A stretch of DNA of 64,000 nucleotides from Sphaerotilus natans (lineage in GTDB: Bacteria; Pseudomonadota; Gammaproteobacteria; Burkholderiales; Burkholderiaceae_C): positions 1-64,000 of the forward strand of contig NZ_FTMZ01000019.1 in assembly GCF_900156335.1 (NCBI RefSeq), written 5' to 3'. Made by a program: the position numbers and the translations under genes. The notes below the pieces were generated by a model that worked only from the letters and a program-made list of their open reading frames with translations, ran no database searches and was not told where the DNA came from. Below, piece by piece: positions 1 to 7,301 of the stretch (positions are counted from its first letter, which is position 1; each line of letters begins with the position of its first letter).

Positions 1-204
1 TGGGTGCTGGACATGACCTTCTCCGAAGACGACTGTCGCATCCGCGTGGGCGACGGGGCCGAGAACTTCGCCATCCTCAGACGCATGAGCCTGAACCTGC
101 TCAGGCAGGAAAAATCCAGGAAGACCAGTCTCAACATCAAGCGCCAGAAGGCCGCCTGGAGCCCGAAGTATCTGGAGACCGTGCTCGGCATCAGCCCGAA
201 GTAG
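1..204 (+). CDS. ISAs1-family transposase, C-terminal fragment (cut by window edge)
   Basis: The frame is open from the first base (W-V-L-D-M-T-F-S-E-D) to a TAG stop, so only the last 67 residues are present. The D-x-x-F-x-E-D-x-x-R-I-R stretch and the following N-F-A-I-L-R-R-x-x-L-N-L-L segment are characteristic of the end of ISAs1/H-repeat type DDE transposases, where the catalytic glutamate region sits near the C-terminus. In an intact element this protein cuts and joins the IS ends. The conserved tail continues to the stop, so this end does not look decayed; the rest lies outside the window. The convergent neighbour is the sugar transferase, 11 bp away. Family assignment is from motif memory and is fairly secure. 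Confidence 0.85.
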   Translation, partial: WVLDMTFSEDDCRIRVGDGAENFAILRRMSLNLLRQEKSRKTSLNIKRQKAAWSPKYLETVLGISPK

Positions 205-231
205 GGGATCGGGCTTCATGCAATCGCCCTG
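1..231 (+). mobile_element. 3' end of an ISAs1-family insertion sequence
   Basis: It contains the transposase 3' end plus about 27 bp of downstream DNA that should include the terminal inverted repeat. The proposed outer boundary is the CCCTG at 227-231, where the coding sequence of the neighbouring sugar transferase stops resembling its family. The other end of the IS and the target duplication lie outside the window, so the exact terminus is inferred. Confidence 0.6.
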
Positions 232-971
232 ATCGACAGGTCGGTCCAGACGTTCCAGTTGTCGACGTAGTGGCGGTCGAGGTTGACGCGCTCGTCGTAG
301 CCGATGTCATTGCGACCGCTGACCTGCCACAGGCCGGTCAGGCCAGGCCGCACGCTCAGGTAATGATCGCGGGCGGCGTCGTAGTAGCGGTCCAGCTCCA
401 GCTGCACGATCGGGCGCGGGCCGACGATGCTCATCTCGCCGCGCAGCACGTTCCAGAGCTGCGGCAGCTCGTCCAGGCTGGTCTTGCGGATGAAACGGCC
501 GACACGGGTGATGCGCGGATCGTCCTTCAGCTTGAAGTCGCGTTCCCATTCGGCGCGCGCCTGCGGATCGCTCTCGAGCAGACGGCGCAGCACCTCGTCG
601 GCGTTGGGCACCATCGAGCGGAACTTGTAGCACTGGAACTCGCGACCGTCGCGGCCAATGCGAGTGTGACCGTAGATGACCTGCCGGCCCGTCGTCATGC
701 GCACGGCCAGCGCGATGCTCAGCATGATCGGTGCGAACAACATCAGCATCACCAACACGCCGACCAGGTCGAATAGACGCTTGGCCGCTCGCTCCAGCAT
801 GTTCAGTCCGACCCGGCCGCGTTCGAGCATGCCGTGGGTTGCCGGATCGCGCGGCGCTGCAGCGCCGGCGGCCGGTTTTGGCGGGGAACAGGGGGGGCTG
901 GAGGTTGACCGGGAGTCGGTTGCAGGCATTCGCGACAAGACCGCCATCGATGCTTCGCTGTGTGGATGCAT
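216..971 (-). CDS. Exopolysaccharide sugar transferase (bacterial sugar-transferase family), C-terminus replaced by IS DNA
   Basis: A 251-residue short-form polyprenyl-phosphate hexose-1-phosphate transferase of the WbaP/RfbP/WcaJ catalytic-domain type. It would load the first sugar phosphate onto undecaprenyl phosphate at the inner membrane for capsule, EPS or O-unit synthesis. One hydrophobic segment is seen at residues 66-90, followed by the family blocks KFRSM (116-120), [12 protein letters not shown] (167-178), GPRP (184-187) and [12 protein letters not shown] (209-220). An AGGAAGG ribosome site lies just upstream of the ATG. Family members normally end about 15 residues later with a (K)TxxVVLxxxGAY tail. 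Here the protein ends abruptly as RAIA, and those codons lie in the presumed IS terminus. Activity is therefore uncertain. The proline/alanine-rich first 50 residues are not conserved in the family. Confidence 0.85.
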   Translation of the reverse strand: MHPHSEASMAVLSRMPATDSRSTSSPPCSPPKPAAGAAAPRDPATHGMLERGRVGLNMLERAAKRLFDLVGVLVMLMLFAPIMLSIALAVRMTTGRQVIYGHTRIGRDGREFQCYKFRSMVPNADEVLRRLLESDPQARAEWERDFKLKDDPRITRVGRFIRKTSLDELPQLWNVLRGEMSIVGPRPIVQLELDRYYDAARDHYLSVRPGLTGLWQVSGRNDIGYDERVNLDRHYVDNWNVWTDLSIRAIA

Positions 972-1421
972 GCCTTCCTTCCTGAGTCAGATGTGATTAG
1001 GGTAACTGCGGACCATTCTAGGTGGGGGGTCAGGTGCCGATCAGCGGCCCGCTTGTGACAAAATGCACGAGTGATGGCCGTCGCAATGTTGCAACTGTTG
1101 CTTCCTTGATACCCCTGGCTGCCCGAGTCGTGAAATGAAAGATCGAGGCCTGATCGACCCTTGCGGTCTGGCCTTCCCGTGATGGAGTGCCTGTCCTGCT
1201 CCAAGTTGTCTCGAAAGCAGGGGCAGTCACCTTAACTGGATTCGCCGGAAGTCAATCGCAGATGATGCTTTGTGGCGACAGTCGCGGCGGCGCAGCCATT
1301 CTAGGTGAACCGAGTTGGTGCCTGTGTAGGACATCAGGCTCCGATCAGGGACGCCGCCTGACGTTTTTGCAACTATGGGCGCGGTAATGGGCGCGGCAAA
1401 TCGTATCCGTCTCGGGCTTGA
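972..1421. other. 450-bp intergenic region with no convincing gene
   Basis: The short open frames here lack ribosome sites and family-like sequence. The region must carry the promoter of the minus-strand sugar transferase, but I cannot pick one hexamer pair with confidence. It contains a 12-bp direct repeat (CCATTCTAGGTG at 1013-1024 and 1296-1307) flanking about 270 bp. It is visibly less GC-rich than the flanking genes, which would suit an acquired or regulatory segment. Confidence 0.5.
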
Positions 1422-2240
1422 TCAGAATTGCTTTTTCGGCCACAGGTTCAGCAGCTGAGCCACCACGCTCACCGCCAGCACCGCCGGCTCCTTGCCGGCA
1501 ATGCCGGGCAGGCCGATCGGGCAGGTGAGGCGACCGCGCTGCGCCGCGCTCAGCCCCCGCGCCTCGAAGCGCGACAGGAAGCGCGCCCGCTTGGTGGCGC
1601 TGCCGATCAGGCCGCAGAAGGCGGCGTCACCTCGGCGCAGGATGGCCTCGGTGATCGCCTCGTCGAGGTCATGGCGGTGCGTCATGACCAGGAAGGCGGT
1701 GCCCGGCGCCGCCTGCGCGACCTCCATCTCGGGCGCATCGCTGACGATTCGGGTGATGTGCGGCTGCTCGAGCGGATCGTGCGGCGGGAACTCGTCTTCC
1801 CGGCCATCGACCCAGCGGACGCGGCCGTCGATGTCGGCCAGCAGCTTCACGATCGCGCGGCCGACATGGCCGGCGCCGTGCAGCTGCAGATGAAAGCGCG
1901 GCGGCGGCAGCGTCCAGGCGTCGAGCGCCTCGGGCGTCAGCCGCGACAGCCGCAGCTTCACCCGCCCGCCGCAGCACTGGCCGAGCGCCGGCCCCAGCGG
2001 CAGGTCGAGCGTCTCGGCCGGCGCGTCCGGCCGGGCGAGCAGGCGCCGCGCCGCCTCGATCGCCTTCCATTCCAGATGGCCGCCGCCGATGGTGCCGAGC
2101 ACCTCGGCCGGCGTCACCACCATGCGCGTGCCGGTCTCGCGCGGCGCCGAGCCCTGGTGCGCGGCGATCAGCACGTCGATGGCGGGCGTGCCCCGGGCGA
2201 GCCGGGCGCGCGCCTCGGCCTGCAGGCGCAGCGGCGTCAC
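1422..2240 (-). CDS. xdhC: Xanthine dehydrogenase accessory protein XdhC
   Basis: A 272-residue protein of the XdhC/CoxI family, which binds molybdenum cofactor, promotes its sulfuration and inserts it into the XdhB subunit. Seen in order: SAPRETGTRM (31-40), GTIGGGHLE (49-57), QCCGG (88-92), a Rossmann-type GAGHVG (122-127), and the C-terminal block GLPGIAGKEPAVLAVSV. The start is a GTG that overlaps the xdhB stop (GTGA, 2237-2240), so translation is coupled to xdhB. It is the last gene of the xdhABC operon, which fits a maturation factor made with its client. The following intergenic region separates it from the EPS gene. Confidence 0.93.
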   Translation of the reverse strand: MTPLRLQAEARARLARGTPAIDVLIAAHQGSAPRETGTRMVVTPAEVLGTIGGGHLEWKAIEAARRLLARPDAPAETLDLPLGPALGQCCGGRVKLRLSRLTPEALDAWTLPPPRFHLQLHGAGHVGRAIVKLLADIDGRVRWVDGREDEFPPHDPLEQPHITRIVSDAPEMEVAQAAPGTAFLVMTHRHDLDEAITEAILRRGDAAFCGLIGSATKRARFLSRFEARGLSAAQRGRLTCPIGLPGIAGKEPAVLAVSVVAQLLNLWPKKQF

Positions 2241-4675
2241 GCGCCGTCGCTCCCGGCCACTCCGCCCCCGTCATCGCCGCGAATCCCGTCATCCCCGCAA
2301 ATCCCGTCATCCCCACGAATCCCGTCATCCCCGCGCAGGCGGGGACCCACCCCCGCCGCCATGACCCCCGCCAGCGCGTCCAGAATCGCCTCCCCGGTCG
2401 CCGGCGCGCGCAGCGGCGGATCGGCGCGGTGCCCGCCCGCCGCCGACACCGCGTCCCGGATCGCCAGGAAGACGCTGAAGGGCAGCAGCAGCGGCGGCTC
2501 GCCCACGGCCTTGCTGCGGTGGATGCTGTCGGCCGGGTTGCGGTTGGCGTAGAGCCGCACGTCGAGTGCCCCAGGCTCCAGCGGAATGTCGTTGGCGGTC
2601 GGGATCTTGTAGGTGCTGGGCGCGTGCGTCAGCAGCAGGCCCGCGGCGCGCGAGCCGTCCATCGGCTGCCAGCGCAGCTCCTCGGTGGTCAGCCAGCCCA
2701 TGCCCTGCACGAAGGCGCCCTCGACCTGGCCGATGTCCAGCGCCGGGTTCAGCGAGGCGCCGACATCGTGCAGCACGTCGGCGCGCAGCAGCCGCCATTC
2801 GCCGGTCAGCGTGTCGACGATGACCTCGCTGAGCGCCGCGCCGTAGGCGAAGTAGAAGAAAGGCCGGCCCTGCAACCGCTCGCGGTCCCAGTGCAGGCCG
2901 GGCGTGGCGTAGAAGCCGTCGCTCCAGAGCTGGATGCGCGCGGCATAGGCCAGCGCGACCAGCTCGGGGAAGGCCAGCGCCTGCGCGCCCGCCGTCACCT
3001 GGCCGCCGGCGAACTGCACCGCCTCGGGCGCCACCTGCCAGCGCGCCGCCAGGAAGGCCGCCAGGCGGTCGCGGATCTGGCGCGCCGCGTCCTGCGCCGC
3101 CTTGCCGTTGAGGTCGGTGCCGGTGGAGGCGGCGGTGGCGGAGGTGTTGGCCACCTTGTGCGTGTCGGTGGCGCTGACCCGCACCCGCTCGAAGGGCAGA
3201 CCCAGCTCGTGCGCGACCACCTGCGCTACCTTGGTGTTCAGACCCTGGCCCATCTCGGTGCCGCCGTGGTTCACCAGCACCGAGCCGTCGGTGTAGACAT
3301 GCACCAGCGCGCCGGCCTGGTTGAAGTGCGCGACGTTGAAGCTGATGCCGAACTTCACCGGCGTCAGCGCCAGGCCCTTCTTCAGCACCGGGCTGGCGGC
3401 GTTGAAGGCGGCGATCTCGGCGCGGCGCGCGTCGTGGCGGGCGCGCTCGGCCAGCTCGTCGACCAGCGGCGCGATGATGTTGTCCTCGACCGTCTGGCCG
3501 TAGGGCGTGACGTTGCGGTCCTCGGTGCCGTAGAAGTTGGCGCGGCGTACCGCCAGCGCGTCGAGCCCGAGCCGGCGCGCCACCTCGTCGAGGATCACCT
3601 CCACCGCCAGGGCGCCCTGCGGCCCGCCGAAGCCGCGAAACGCCGTGTTGCTCTGCGTGTTCGTGCGCGCGCAGTAGCCGTGCAGATCGACGTCGGGCAG
3701 CCAGTAGGCGTTGTCGAAGTGGCACAGCGCGCGCGTCATCACCGGCGCCGACAGGTCGGCCGAGGCGCCGGCGTTGGAGACCATCTCGACCTCGGCGCCC
3801 AGCAGCCGCCCGGCCTCGTCATGACCGACGCTGTAGCGGAACTCGAAGCCGTGGCGCCGGCCGGTGATCAGGAAGTCGTCGTCGCGGTCCGGGCGCAGCT
3901 TGACCGGGCATTGCAGCCGCTGCGCCGCCAGCGCCGCGCAGGCCGCGAACAGCGCCGACTGCGACTCCTTGCCGCCGAAGCCGCCGCCCATGCGCCGGCA
4001 TTGCACCTGCACCTGGTGCGCCGCCAGCCCCAGCGCGTGCGCGACGACGTGCTGCATCTCGGTCGGGTGCTGGGTCGAGCTGTGCACCAGCAGGCCGTCG
4101 TTCTCCTGCGGCAGCGCGTAGGCGATCTGGCCCTCCAGGTAGAACTGCTCCTGGCCGCCGAGGCTGAAGCGGCCCTCCAGCCGGTGCGGCGCGGCGGCGA
4201 TCGCGGCCGCGGCGTCGCCGCGCTTCAGGCGCATCGGCGGCACGACGTACTGCTGCAGCCGGTGCGCCTCCAGCGCGTCGAGCACCGCCGGCAGCGGCTC
4301 GATCGTCGCGACCTGCGCCGCCAGCGCCGCCGCGCGCCGCGCCTCGCCGCGCGTGCGGGCCACGACCAGGAACATCGGCTGGCCGCGCCAGTTCACCGTG
4401 CCCTCGGCCAGGATCGGGTCGTCGTGCACGATCGGGCCGCAGTCGTTGACGCCGGGAATGTCGGCGGCCGACAGCACCGCGACCACGCCGGGCATCGCGC
4501 GCACCCGCGCTAGGTCGAGCGCGACCAGCCGCCCGTGCGCCACCGGCGACAGGCCGAGCGCGCCGTGCAGCGTGCCGGCCACCTCGGGCAGGTCGTCGAT
4601 GTAGGGCGCGCGGCCGGTGACGTGGAGCTGCGCGGATTCATGCGGGCGCGAGGTGCCGATGACGGTCGTGCTCAT
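2237..4675 (-). CDS. xdhB: Xanthine dehydrogenase, molybdopterin-binding large subunit
   Basis: An 812-residue catalytic subunit that hydroxylates hypoxanthine/xanthine to urate, passing electrons to XdhA. Molybdopterin-family motifs are present: GGGFGGKES, AFRGFGGPQG, GGTEMGQGL, and near the end VGEPPLLLPFSVFLA, which carries the catalytic glutamate. The chosen ATG (4673-4675) overlaps the xdhA stop as ATGA and gives the usual N-terminus (…GRAPYIDDLPEVAGTLHGALG); the frame is open further upstream only because it shadows xdhA. The normal C-terminus (AILDALAG) is followed by about 30 extra residues made of GDD-G-I-R hexapeptide repeats, encoded by an 18-bp tandem repeat. This tail is not a family feature and probably lies outside the folded enzyme. 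Confidence 0.95.
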   Translation of the reverse strand: MSTTVIGTSRPHESAQLHVTGRAPYIDDLPEVAGTLHGALGLSPVAHGRLVALDLARVRAMPGVVAVLSAADIPGVNDCGPIVHDDPILAEGTVNWRGQPMFLVVARTRGEARRAAALAAQVATIEPLPAVLDALEAHRLQQYVVPPMRLKRGDAAAAIAAAPHRLEGRFSLGGQEQFYLEGQIAYALPQENDGLLVHSSTQHPTEMQHVVAHALGLAAHQVQVQCRRMGGGFGGKESQSALFAACAALAAQRLQCPVKLRPDRDDDFLITGRRHGFEFRYSVGHDEAGRLLGAEVEMVSNAGASADLSAPVMTRALCHFDNAYWLPDVDLHGYCARTNTQSNTAFRGFGGPQGALAVEVILDEVARRLGLDALAVRRANFYGTEDRNVTPYGQTVEDNIIAPLVDELAERARHDARRAEIAAFNAASPVLKKGLALTPVKFGISFNVAHFNQAGALVHVYTDGSVLVNHGGTEMGQGLNTKVAQVVAHELGLPFERVRVSATDTHKVANTSATAASTGTDLNGKAAQDAARQIRDRLAAFLAARWQVAPEAVQFAGGQVTAGAQALAFPELVALAYAARIQLWSDGFYATPGLHWDRERLQGRPFFYFAYGAALSEVIVDTLTGEWRLLRADVLHDVGASLNPALDIGQVEGAFVQGMGWLTTEELRWQPMDGSRAAGLLLTHAPSTYKIPTANDIPLEPGALDVRLYANRNPADSIHRSKAVGEPPLLLPFSVFLAIRDAVSAAGGHRADPPLRAPATGEAILDALAGVMAAGVGPRLRGDDGIRGDDGICGDDGIRGDDGGGVAGSDGA
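2267..2344. repeat. 18-bp tandem repeat (4 copies) ending in a REP-like palindrome, inside the xdhB 3' end
   Basis: Units start at 2267, 2285, 2303 and 2321, each reading CCCGTCATCCCCGCGAAT with one or two differences. The last unit runs into CGCAGGCGGGG, so CCCCGC and GCGGGG form a stem. The period is a multiple of three, so the xdhB frame stays open and gains GDDGIR units. The core GTCATCCCCGCGCAGGCGGGGAC is of the REP type common in proteobacteria. Confidence 0.9.
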
Positions 4676-6222
4676 GCGCGGAACTCCCGGACCTGGGTGG
4701 CGCTGGCGGGCAGCGGATCGTCGGGCCGCGTCTCCAGCCAGAGCCGGCGCAGCAGGTTGGCGCTGACCGCGAGCCGGTAGCTGGCGCTGGCGCGCAGATC
4801 GCTCAAGGGGCGGAAGTCCTGCGCCAGCGCGACCTGGGCGGCCTGCAGCGCCGCCTCGTTCCAGGGGCGGCCGAGCAGCGCGGCCTCTGCGTGCGCGGCG
4901 CGCTTCGTGATCGCCGCCATGCCGCCGAAGGCCAGCCGCACCGCGGCGATCCGGCCGTCGGCATCCAGCCGCAGCGCGGCCGCCATCAGCACGGTGGAGA
5001 TGTCGCTGTCGAAGCGCTTGCTGATCTTCCAGGCGCGCACCTGCGTGCCCTCGGGCTGCGGCGGCACGATCAGCCGCTCGACGAACTCGCCCGGCGTGAG
5101 CGCGTTCTTCATGTAGTCGAGGTAGAAGTCCTCGAGGGCCAGCGTGCGGGTGTCGGGCCCGCGGCGCAGCACGATGCGCGCATCCAGCGCCATCAGCACC
5201 GGCGCGCCGTCGCCGATCGGCGAGCCGTTGGCGATGTTGCCGCCCAGCGTGCCGGCGTGGCGCACCGGCGGCGAGGCGAAGCGCCGCCAGACCTCGGTGA
5301 GCGCGGGCCAGCGCGCGGCCAGCGCCGCCCAGGCGTCTTCCAGCGAGGCGGCGGCGCCGATGTGCAGCGTGCCGTCGGCCTCGGTCGTGATGCGGCGCAT
5401 CTCGGTCACGCCACCGGTCCAGATCAGCCGCCCGAGTTCGCGGAACTGCTTGTTGACCCACAGCGCGATGTCGGTCGCGCCCGCCAGCAGCCGCGCCTCG
5501 GGATCGGCCAGGCGCAGGGCGGCCAGCTCGTCGAGGGTGCGCGGGGCGTGGAAGGCGTCACCGGCATGGGCAGGACTTTGTGGGTCCCCGCCTGCGCGGG
5601 GATGACGGCTGTCCACGCCGTCACCCTCGCGCAGGCGAGGGCCCACGTCCACCTGCAGCGCATCGAGCTGCGCGCGCAGCGCGGCGCGGTCGATCGGCGC
5701 GTCGGGCAGGTCGAACATGCGCTCGGCCGCGTCGACGATCGGACGGTAGCCGGTGCAGCGGCACAGGTTGCCGGCCAGCGCGTCGGCGATGGCCGGGCGC
5801 TCGGGGCGGGTGCCGGCGGCCGTGTGCGCCTCGCGCAGCGCGGTCATCGTCATCACGAAGCCGGGCGTGCAGAAGCCGCACTGCGAGCCGTGGCACTCGA
5901 CCAGCGCCTGCTGCACCGGATGGGCCGGCGGCAGGTCTTCCACCGTGAGCACCGCGCGGCCGTCGAGCGTGGGCAGGAAGCTCAGGCAGGCGTTGATGTT
6001 GCGGATCGCCACGCCGCCGGGCGCCGCGTCGTCGCGCTCGGCCACCAGCACGGTGCAGGCGCCGCAGTCGCCCTCGTTGCAGCCTTCCTTGGTGCCGGTG
6101 CAGCGCGGGCGGGCATCCTCGCGCAGCCAGTCGAGCAGCGTGCGCGTGGGCGCCACGCCCTCAAGCGCGACGGTGCGGCCGCGGTGGACGAAGCGGATCG
6201 GTCGGGGCGAAATCTCGGGCAT
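4672..6222 (-). CDS. xdhA: Xanthine dehydrogenase small subunit ([2Fe-2S] and FAD domains)
   Basis: About 516 residues. The N-terminal ferredoxin-like domain carries C48, C53, C56, C79 (in GCNEGDCGAC…NAC). The second iron-sulfur domain carries C115, C118, C154, C156 (QCGFC…LCRC). The FAD domain follows from about residue 222 (LLAGATDIALWVNK; GGNIANGSPIGD). It moves electrons from the molybdenum centre in XdhB to NAD+. Residues about 191-222, between the domains, are encoded by two inverted REP-like repeats and form an unusual arginine/glycine/aspartate-rich linker. The start is ambiguous: ATG at 6222 (used here) or the in-frame ATG at 6234; neither has a strong ribosome site. Divergent from the LysR gene. 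Confidence 0.93.
   Translation of the reverse strand: MPEISPRPIRFVHRGRTVALEGVAPTRTLLDWLREDARPRCTGTKEGCNEGDCGACTVLVAERDDAAPGGVAIRNINACLSFLPTLDGRAVLTVEDLPPAHPVQQALVECHGSQCGFCTPGFVMTMTALREAHTAAGTRPERPAIADALAGNLCRCTGYRPIVDAAERMFDLPDAPIDRAALRAQLDALQVDVGPRLREGDGVDSRHPRAGGDPQSPAHAGDAFHAPRTLDELAALRLADPEARLLAGATDIALWVNKQFRELGRLIWTGGVTEMRRITTEADGTLHIGAAASLEDAWAALAARWPALTEVWRRFASPPVRHAGTLGGNIANGSPIGDGAPVLMALDARIVLRRGPDTRTLALEDFYLDYMKNALTPGEFVERLIVPPQPEGTQVRAWKISKRFDSDISTVLMAAALRLDADGRIAAVRLAFGGMAAITKRAAHAEAALLGRPWNEAALQAAQVALAQDFRPLSDLRASASYRLAVSANLLRRLWLETRPDDPLPASATQVREFRA
5580..5648. repeat. Inverted pair of REP-like elements inside xdhA
   Basis: Two copies of the repeat seen in xdhB face each other: TGGGTCCCCGCCTGCGCGGGG at about 5581-5601 and the reverse-complement form CCTCGCGCAGGCGAGGGCCCA at about 5624-5645. 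Each copy is itself a stem, and together they form a larger inverted repeat. They keep the xdhA frame open and encode the interdomain linker. Confidence 0.88.
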
Positions 6223-6234
6223 GGGCCGGAACAT

Positions 6235-6293
6235 ACCCCAGCAGACGCCGCATGACATGCGCGTGAAATGATGACCTGCATGAGAATGAACGT
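6235..6293. promoter_or_regulatory. Divergent xdhA / LysR control region with an 11-bp palindrome
   Basis: The 59-70 bp between the two starts must hold both promoters. GCATG-A-CATGC at 6250-6260 is a perfect interrupted palindrome, plausible as a binding site for the adjacent LysR protein, which usually binds between itself and its divergent target. No good -35/-10 pair was recognised. Confidence 0.4.
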
Positions 6294-7301
6294 ATGACAC
6301 AGCGTGCCGTTTTCGACACCATCGAGCTCCATCTCGTCAGGGTCTTTCACACCGTGATTTCCGAACGCAGCGTCTCGCGTGCCGCGATGCGCCTGTCCTC
6401 CACGCAGCCGCAGGTCAGCGCGCAGCTTCGACGGCTGCGCGCGCTGATCGGCGACCCGCTGCTGGTGCGCGCCGGCGCCGGCATGGTGCCCACCGAGATC
6501 GCGCTGCAGCTGATGGCGCCGGCCGAGACGCTGCTGCGCAGCGCCGAGCAGCTCTTCGGTGGCAAGTCCGGCGCCCGCGCCTTCACGCCCGGCGCGGCCG
6601 AGATCGAGTTCCGCATCGCCGCCAGCGACTACCTCGACCCGCTGTTCCTGCCGATGCTGGTGGCGCGGCTGCGCCAGCAGGCGCCGCGCGCGCGGCTGAC
6701 CATTCACGCGCTGTCGGCCGAGTTCGACTACCGCGCCCGGCTGGCGCGCGGCGAGGTCGATCTGGTGATCGGCAACTGGCTGGAGCCGCCGGCCGAGCTG
6801 CACATCGGCCGGCTGTTCTCCGACGAGATCGTCTGCCTGGTCGGCGCCGACCACCTGGCGGCGCGCCGGCCGCGCGAGTGGACGCTGGAGCGCTACCTCG
6901 CCGCCGACCATGTCGCGCCGACGGCGCTGCACACCGGCGGCCACGGCGTGATCGACGAGCATCTGGCGCGTCAGGGCCTGCAGCGGCGCATCGTCGTGCG
7001 CAGCCCGCATTTCGCGCTGGTGCCGACGATGCTGGCGCACAGCGACGCGCTGGTGCTGACCACTGGCCGGCTGTTCTGCCAGCGCCATCTGGGCACGCTG
7101 CCGCTGCGCGTCGTGCGCTGTCCGGTCGACTTTCCCTCGCTGACCTACTACCAGCTCTGGCATGAGGTCACGCACGGCGCGGCCTCGCTGCGCTGGCTGC
7201 GCGAGACGGTGCGCGATGTCGCGCGCCGGCTGCCGGCGCCGGGGCTGTCCGCCGCCGCCGATCCCGTCCTCGTTCCTGTTCCCGCTGCTCCGTCCGCATG
7301 A
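6294..7301 (+). CDS. LysR-family transcriptional regulator of the purine-degradation cluster
   Basis: A 335-residue protein. The N-terminal winged helix-turn-helix spans about residues 15-75 (SVSRAAMRLSSTQPQVSAQLRRL…GDPLLVR), followed by a LysR substrate-binding domain (FRIAASDYLDPLFLPMLVARL onward). It lies divergent from xdhA, and its stop overlaps the guaD start (ATGA, 7298-7301), so it is co-translated with guanine deaminase. By family behaviour it would sense a purine intermediate and activate or repress xdhABC; the effector is not readable from sequence. The alanine/proline-rich last 20 residues are probably disordered. Confidence 0.9.
   Translation: MTQRAVFDTIELHLVRVFHTVISERSVSRAAMRLSSTQPQVSAQLRRLRALIGDPLLVRAGAGMVPTEIALQLMAPAETLLRSAEQLFGGKSGARAFTPGAAEIEFRIAASDYLDPLFLPMLVARLRQQAPRARLTIHALSAEFDYRARLARGEVDLVIGNWLEPPAELHIGRLFSDEIVCLVGADHLAARRPREWTLERYLAADHVAPTALHTGGHGVIDEHLARQGLQRRIVVRSPHFALVPTMLAHSDALVLTTGRLFCQRHLGTLPLRVVRCPVDFPSLTYYQLWHEVTHGAASLRWLRETVRDVARRLPAPGLSAAADPVLVPVPAAPSA

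Noticed and set aside
1187-1387. Short open frames in the 972-1421 gap
   Set aside because: No ribosome site, no family resemblance, and codon use unlike neighbours.
2267-2338. Possible CRISPR-like array in xdhB
   Set aside because: Repeats are directly tandem with no spacers and stay in frame; it is a simple 18-bp tandem repeat.
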